From Panopea generosa (taxonomy: Eukaryota > Mollusca > Bivalvia > Adapedonta > Hiatellidae), in NCBI GenBank assembly GCA_029582155.1, contig CM055901.1:25577657-25641656 (forward strand): 64,000 nt of DNA, given 5' to 3'. A program made the translations under genes and the position numbers. The stretch's first letter is position 1. The number at the start of each line of letters is the position of its first letter. The notes below the pieces were generated by a model that made no database searches, was not told where the DNA came from, and saw only the letters and a list, made by a program, of their open reading frames with translations. This document shows positions 57,971 through 64,000 of the stretch, piece after piece.

Positions 57971-58513
57971 CCAGACCTAGAATTGTCCTGTAAATGCTGA
58001 GTGTCAAGCGAGGAAGCTTCTAGTACCATTTTTAGAGTCTACATTGCAATTTTAAACAGGAAATCTATTTTAGTCTGACCTAGTCTAGTTGCGTTGCCCA
58101 AGTTAGGAAATATATTATTTTGGTATGTTTAAATAGATTCCTTTTGGCAATACGGGATCAGTGAGTATATTATAGACATGGTATTTGGAAAAATATGTTT
58201 TAAACTAATTTTAATATTTTGAAAAAAATCCTACTATATATATATTCCCATTAAGTACAACTACGTACGGTACATTTGGAAATCAGCCCCAATACAAGCC
58301 AAACAGGAAAAAAAACACTGATAATTATTATTATTTTTAAATTATAAATATAATCTCTTTGTAGATCAAAGATTCTCATGCCAGAAATCAACATTAAAAA
58401 AATAGGATAAGTTAGTCCAATAAATAAAGGAAATTGGCCTACCATCAGGGTGGACAGTAGTCTCATATCTTCAAAGATTTTATTTATTATTTATTTGTTA
58501 GTAACTCTTATTA

Positions 58514-59181
58514 CCGTATATTCCCTTATAAACGCCCCCACTCTAATAACCCCCCCCCCCCCCCCCCCCCCCCATCTATTTTTCTGGAAAATCAAAAAAT
58601 AAAACGTATATGCGATTTGAGTGCGTATTCGCCCATCTTTCCCTGATCGATTATTTTGTTACACAGACAACAATTAGCGGAGTGTTTATTACCTTTGAAC
58701 TCTTTAACCCATTGTTTATATCTTGGGTGACCACTTAACCACTTTTGGTTGAACAAATCTTCCCCATATTTGCTGTTTAATACTAGTAAAAATACCGTCA
58801 GCCAGTTAAAACATTACAAAACGTCGACAATGCGGTTAGTCTGTGTACGCTTAAAGCTCATTGTTCCATATTGATAAGAGCAAGCGTCCAAGTGATTTAA
58901 AGTGAAGAGTACACTGACCATAAATTCGGATATTCCAGTACGCAGACTAGTAATTTCATACAGATTTTCAGCTTTTTTTTCATCCTATGTCGATTATTTT
59001 ATTCACTCTCAAATAATTCTGAACCACTTTTTCGGGGATTTAAACCGGATTTAAGTTTTTTTCCTAGTATTGGTTTTATTGTATTTTTAACTGTTGTTAA
59101 ATTTAATTTTTTTATCTTTTATAAACGCCCCCACCTTGTAAAATGTAACGCCCCCAGGGGCGTTAATTAGGGAATATACGG
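58514..59181 (-). mobile_element. Non-autonomous TA-flanked DNA transposon, copy 2
   Basis: An inverted copy of the element at 35346-35997, flanked by TA, with a long poly-C run near its left end. The zinc-finger fragment is present on the minus strand, but a 1-bp indel after the ATG breaks the frame seen in copy 1. Confidence 0.88.
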
Positions 59182-59587
59182 TAGTATTATACACGTTCTT
59201 TCGCAACATTGTGAGTTTCCAGAAAGTGATATCAGTCACATACTTATATGTTATAAATGCCCCTTGTGACTATATTGTTAGATCATTAAAGTCAGCTATT
59301 CTGTGTTCATCATTTTCATATCCCTGTGGACTTTAAGAGAATTCTGTACTTACTAATCAAATAAAATATATGTGAGGTAATAATTAACATATGCACATTA
59401 ATTCTGTCTCGTCAGTTTGGCAGGTTACTGACCAGTGACTTGGTGCACATTGGTGTATAAAGTCCTGACCCCAGGCAGATCATTTCAGTAATAATCTCCC
59501 CAAGGTGATAAATCACAAGTCAGGTCTCACACACAAAATGTCTTATAGTGGATAAACTGACTTTTTTTATAAATTCCATTGTTGGTG

Positions 59588-59662
59588 GTTCTACTCAGTC
59601 TGAGTCAGTCTGAGGTCTTCCTCCACCAGTTAAACTGGATATGCCATATATAACCTGAAGTT
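59588..59662 (+). mobile_element. SINE family B fragment
   Basis: ggttctactcagtctgagtc, then cttcctccaccagttaaact and ggatatgccatatataacct match the reverse complement of 10020-10100. Confidence 0.65.
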
Positions 59663-59964
59663 CACATAGATCTGACACAGTCACTGCAAGGAGCTTGGTA
59701 GTCCACAGCGGATGAACAACAGTGTGACACCGTGTAAAATATTTAGGTCAATGACCACTAAACTCAAGTGTTTGAACATGCATCATCATTTTGTCTACTG
59801 GCACTCAGTCACATGTCATCATTATGGCACAGGTCAAAGTTTTTAGCATTTCTTTATTCAATAAAACGGACCTTATTTATAGTTTTAGTGTTTAGATATT
59901 ATGGGGAAACTTCATAGTCTGAATCCCATTCTGCACCTTTCACCTTCGTCCGATGTCTCTGTTC

Positions 59965-60290
59965 TGGGATTGCCGGGCCTGAGTTGCTTAGTTGGTAACG
60001 CGTCTCTTAGTTGGTAACGCGTCTTACTATCAATCCAGGGTTCGTGAGTTCGAATTCCCTCCCAGCAACAGTCTCTGTGATGATTGATATACAACATTGT
60101 GTCTCTTTATCATTCGTCTCTCACCACTTATTCATGTGGGAAAGTTATCAGTTACTTGCGGAGATGGGTTGTGCTCAAGTACTGGCTAACCTTCCAGGAT
60201 CCCAGGAAACAGTATTTGGTAAACTGATTGTCTGTTAGCCCTCGATGGCATAAAAATGATGCTAAATATTCAATCAATCAATCAATCTGT
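59965..60290 (+). mobile_element. tRNA-derived SINE (family A), plus orientation
   Basis: The head contains ttagttggtaacgcgtct (A-box/D-arm-like, duplicated in tandem at about 59989 and 60008) and gagttcgaattccc (B box). The body ends catcgagggctaacag (reverse) and the tail is (AATC)n at 60268-60288. It is the only plus-sense family A copy in the window. Confidence 0.85.
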
Positions 60291-60299
60291 TACAGACAT

Positions 60300-62960
60300 A
60301 TGTTTTTATGCCCATGTCATTCAGATTTAAATTATGTTAAAAGTAACATAATTATTATCATTTACTATTAGTTAATTACATTATATTTAAATAGTCATTC
60401 ACTTTTATATAGAATTATATCAAACATTGTGTATAAATGGTAATTCACTATTATATAAAGTAATTACGGTGTATATATGGCTTTGTATTGTTATTATATT
60501 AGTCGGCCATTGAACCTTGTACTTATTTCATCCTATTAGAACACAGAATGTGTTAGACAATCATTAGTTATACCATAATGGCAGGCTTTATTTAGTTATG
60601 CATCCAGTGGCTGATCAAGGGGTTGTGGACAGGAGATTGAGATTCCCCAATACACCCCACCCCCTCTCTCTTAGTGGTGACTTCTCCACTGAGCTGTTTT
60701 CTTTTTATGACCACCTCATGTAATAATTTATGTTTTTTTTTCTATTTTTTTTTTTTTTGCCTTTGACAAATTTTAATGAAATGATCCAGTTTTTAGTAAT
60801 GTACCTCTCCAATCCCAAACCCTGCTGGATAATTTCCAGATACATGCTTGGTAACCGTGCATTTGTTAGACGCCACTGCAGTTTATATGGCTAGTTTTTC
60901 TTTTACTTCAAAGCAAGTAAAAGTGCAGTGTAAGCCTGTGATGCACTTTGTGGCGAGCCAGCCGAGCCCAGAATTGATCTGTAATTGTGATTTATTAAGA
61001 TAATTAACAATGCTCCAGCGTGACCTGATTTGACCCATCTATGTAATAATTTATAAGATCTTAGTGAATTTTATATGTAAAGACTTTTCTAGACAATTTG
61101 TCTCCTACAGCCACCAATCAATCATTTAGCCAGTGTGATGTCTTTTACTTTTTGTTGTTTTATTGTAACTCATTAAGACTGCATTTTTTTCTTTTTTTAA
61201 ATCGTATGTCAACTGACACGTATAGAAATGTTTTTAATATTATAATAATCCATCTGCTGGTGGCAGTATTCACTTCAAAAAACGTAAACTTTTTGTTTTG
61301 ACTGTGACAATGTATAACATCTTTCCATCATCTTCAATGGCTTTTCAATCAATTACATTAATGACTGTTTATGTTCACGTACACCTATACATACATTTCT
61401 ATTATAATATATACATAAATTTTATACGAAATCTGTGCAAGTACGTTCATTAAGACCATCCTTAAAAATATTTGTTTGCTGTGCTCTGACCCAGTGTTTT
61501 TCATGTGGGTAGGTAGGAAGCTATTTTTTTTTGTTGACAAATTTTGATTTTTACATAGTCGTTTTAAAGAAAATTGGACAGAAATCGCAAAAAAAAGTTA
61601 AATGCTTTGAAAGTCCATAAAAAAAGTTTGGGTAGCTGTAATTTTGAGTACGGCAAACAATATATTTTTTAAGGAAAATCTGATTGATTTGGTACTGAGA
61701 GTGAGGTAAACTAAGTTATTGAATAAAAAACAAATATTTTCATCAAGTTTAACTGTGCTCACTCTTTGGGTCTTTGAATTTGAGTATTATACAAGACTTG
61801 CCCGTCAGCTTCAGGGCTGGAAAATTCCACTTGTCCACTCGCCATGTCGAGTCATCATTTGGTCAGGACGAGTAAGATTTAAGAAATTGACCTTAATATT
61901 TCTGTGATTTTTAACATTCGATAAAGAAATGTTGGAAAGGGAGGATGAGTAGTTTTTGTAAGAAATTTCAAGCTCTGACCTTCCCTACACCTTGGGTCAG
62001 TAAACAGCCCATTTGTAAAAAAACATCTTAGCTGATGAAGTGCGTATTTTGTGGTTATTCATGTAACATTGTTACCAGTTTAATAAATAAATAGGATTGG
62101 TTAAGTTGACCAGGATAATACACACTTCAAATACCAGGTGTCTGAATTAAGCCTTTCTGGGATAAAATATTTACATTGTTCTTCTGCAAATTAGCATTGA
62201 ATTAAATAAAAATGGCTTCTATACAAATTCTTTAAAGAAAGAAATACTTGGTTAGAAAGCAAAAACCCTTTCATTCCAATCGACAGCATTCTTTCACATA
62301 TAATAGAGTGGATTTGGGTTTAAGCTTTTCTAGTATTTGCTCATTCAACAATCCCAAGGCTGACCCACCTTAGTACAAGATTTCATTTTGTTCTTTATTA
62401 TTCTAAAACCCTGTTCCAAAAGTGTTCAATGGAGAAAAAGGCTTATAGATATTTAGATATATATATATAAGGCATAAAGAACTGGCTGTTTCACACTAAA
62501 TGTGTTCATAAACCTCTAATAGTTGCTTCTAATAGGTACATTTCTGATTATGCAATTAATATTATCCATAAATTAGTCGAGGCTTTGAATTGGTCCATTA
62601 AACATTTATTTAATGTAGAGCGCACTATACATTTACAATAGTTTTGCACCAATTTTAGTTCATGAATATTGGCTGCTGTTAAATGAGTTTAACAGAGTTT
62701 TTTATATCATGTATAGAGTGCTTCTTTCTTGTAAACATCTGTGTATGATACATATTTTATCTGTTTACCAGTTTCCTGCACAGGAAGTCTTTCTGTCCCA
62801 GGATGCCCCATTATTGGTATCAGACTTATACTCCTGTTCAAAAATTAATTGTAAATCAGTTTGATAAAGACATTTTCTGATTTTCTGTAAGGGTGTCGCA
62901 ACTTGGTTACGGGGGGGGGGGGGGAAGGGACAGGAGTGTAGAAATAGTGTCTCTATTGTA
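60300..62960. other. AT-rich sequence, no gene seen
   Basis: Presumed intron or flank of the ZSWIM-like gene. A poly-G tract lies at about 62911-62924. No exon recognised. Confidence 0.35.
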
Positions 62961-62967
62961 AGAATAT

Positions 62968-63211
62968 GGTGACCCTTTACTTCATATAGACGCATTTGGA
63001 CACCTCCAATATAGACGCCTTTGGACACCTTATATAGAAGGCTTTTGAATTATTTGGTGAATTATGTTTATATTAACTGACAGAGTGGAAAACAGTGCAG
63101 GAAGTGTTCAGATTGCTCGTTACGAGCAATCTGAACTCTTCCTGCACTTTTTTCAAAGGCCTTCTGTGATTGGTGCGGGAAAGTGCGTATCTATGGAGTA
63201 AAGGGTTACAG
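62968..63211. mobile_element. Foldback MITE with central palindrome
   Basis: The outer arms gtgaccctttacttcatata (62968) and the reverse complement near 63185-63211 (gtaaccctttactccatag) match. Inner arms agaaggcttttgaa / ttcaaaggccttct and the central palindrome 63095-63147 continue the symmetry. Confidence 0.75.
63095..63147. repeat. 53-bp near-perfect palindrome
   Basis: Arms gtgcaggaagtgttcagatt + gctcg and the reverse complement, 25 bp each with one mismatch around a tta loop. Confidence 0.95.
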
Positions 63212-63821
63212 GTCATGTTAAAAACTTATAATGTATTAACTTAAAAGCATTCCTGTTTTACATCAACACTACAACATGTTTGAATGACTTTTTGAAAGGA
63301 TCACAGAAAAATACATCCTAAAATGCTATTATTATAAAATCCAGTCTGAGCGCTTGCATAAAGTTATTCTAGGTCAACACATTTAAAATGAAAGTTGAAG
63401 GGTGTTTTGAATGTAATGGAAAATAACTAGTCACACTGACACTATCAGATATTTACCCCAACATGGGAGGTTTTAAGGTGTGATGTCATAAATGATTTGT
63501 AGCTGTATCAGAAAGTATGTTCATGTAGTAATCAGTGTGTTATGAGTTTTTAATAAAATACAAACACTAGCATATATTATAATTATGTTTGGTAAAGACA
63601 TTCATAAGTAAGGAGTAGAGTATAATGAAGGAGATTTGAAATTGTTTTGAAAAAAGGCACCAACAAAAATATAGTTGTACATTTTTTCACATGACATTTT
63701 TTGTACAACATGCTTTAGGATATATACACATATAGGGTGTACATGTTTGCTATGACATAAGAGCTGTTTGATGTTATTTTAATCACATGTATTAATGTAT
63801 TACTTGTTTTGTGTGTTTCAG

Positions 63822-63912
63822 GTTTTCATCTCAGTGGATCAGTAACAGAACCACCTAGTCCTTTATTCTCTCAGCCTGAGCGAATGTTTCAAGTCTCTAT
63901 AAGCTTTGACCG
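63822..63912 (+). CDS. Internal exon of a ZSWIM5/6/8-type SWIM zinc-finger gene
   Basis: 91 nt between acceptor TTTGTGTGTTTCAG and donor GACCG/GTATGT, phase 1 in and phase 2 out. It encodes FHLSGSVTEPPSPLFSQPER then MFQVSISFDR. VTEP...F.V.ISFDR directly precedes CKITSV.C.CG in ZSWIM family proteins, which act as substrate receptors or adaptors of cullin-RING ubiquitin ligases. The next exon would begin with the Cys of the SWIM finger, outside the window. Upstream exons were not found. The assignment rests on motif recall. Confidence 0.6.
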
Positions 63913-64000
63913 GTATGTAAAAATATTTAAATATTTATTTAGCTGGGGTTTTTTGTGTTTTTTTTTCTTTAATGTTTACATATCTTCATATTATGTTTAT

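Noticed and set aside
59965..60070. Possible functional tRNA gene
   Set aside because: A- and B-box-like parts are present, but the D-arm part is duplicated, no cloverleaf stems pair well, and the SINE body and (AATC)n tail follow.

Overview
This is eukaryotic nuclear DNA, most likely from a lophotrochozoan animal and probably a bivalve mollusc. The reasons are split genes with canonical GT-AG introns, AT-rich non-coding DNA, many tRNA-derived SINEs and short inverted-repeat transposons, and very large intronic minisatellites. Nothing bacterial is seen. The species assignment is inference.

Four genes can be supported. (1) 3062-4312, minus: an intronless class A GPCR of 416 aa resembling FMRFamide/peptide receptors. 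(2) About 16150-34430, minus: a nine-coding-exon gene that I assembled with consistent splice phases into a 909-aa protein. Its order is RRM, KH-like segment, charged linker, macro domain, long acidic tail, like the front half of PARP14 but with no ADP-ribosyltransferase domain. (3) From 38002, plus: the first half of a lysosomal heparan N-sulfatase (SGSH), exons 1-5, with two alternative copies of exon 3. (4) 63822-63912, plus: one internal exon matching the segment before the SWIM zinc finger of ZSWIM5/6/8-type proteins. A possible first coding exon of a fifth gene is at 8452-8527, minus.

Layout: 1-3040 holds nested inverted-repeat elements and a 61-bp tandem array running up to the GPCR. 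4313-16000 is intergenic and full of transposon relics: a 49-bp array, foldbacks, a mariner remnant, a Tc1/mariner transposase pseudogene, SINEs and minisatellites. 16-34.4 kb is the macro-domain gene, whose introns hold 34-bp, 33-bp and about 160-bp arrays and a pogo/Tigger-like element. 34.4-38 kb is a divergent intergenic region with a zinc-finger-encoding non-autonomous DNA transposon. 38-45.3 kb is the sulfatase. 45.47-48.46 kb is a 45-bp array bounded by inverted repeats, ending at a run of exactly 500 N (48460-48959). 49-64 kb is AT-rich, mostly repeat-bearing sequence, presumably ZSWIM intron or flank.

The most notable signal is the duplicated SGSH exon 3. The two 134-nt exons have matching phases. 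Joining both, or skipping both, breaks the frame. Many synonymous differences separate identical protein segments, and a long inverted repeat lies in the intron between them. Together these suggest mutually exclusive splicing next to the sulfatase active-site cysteine.
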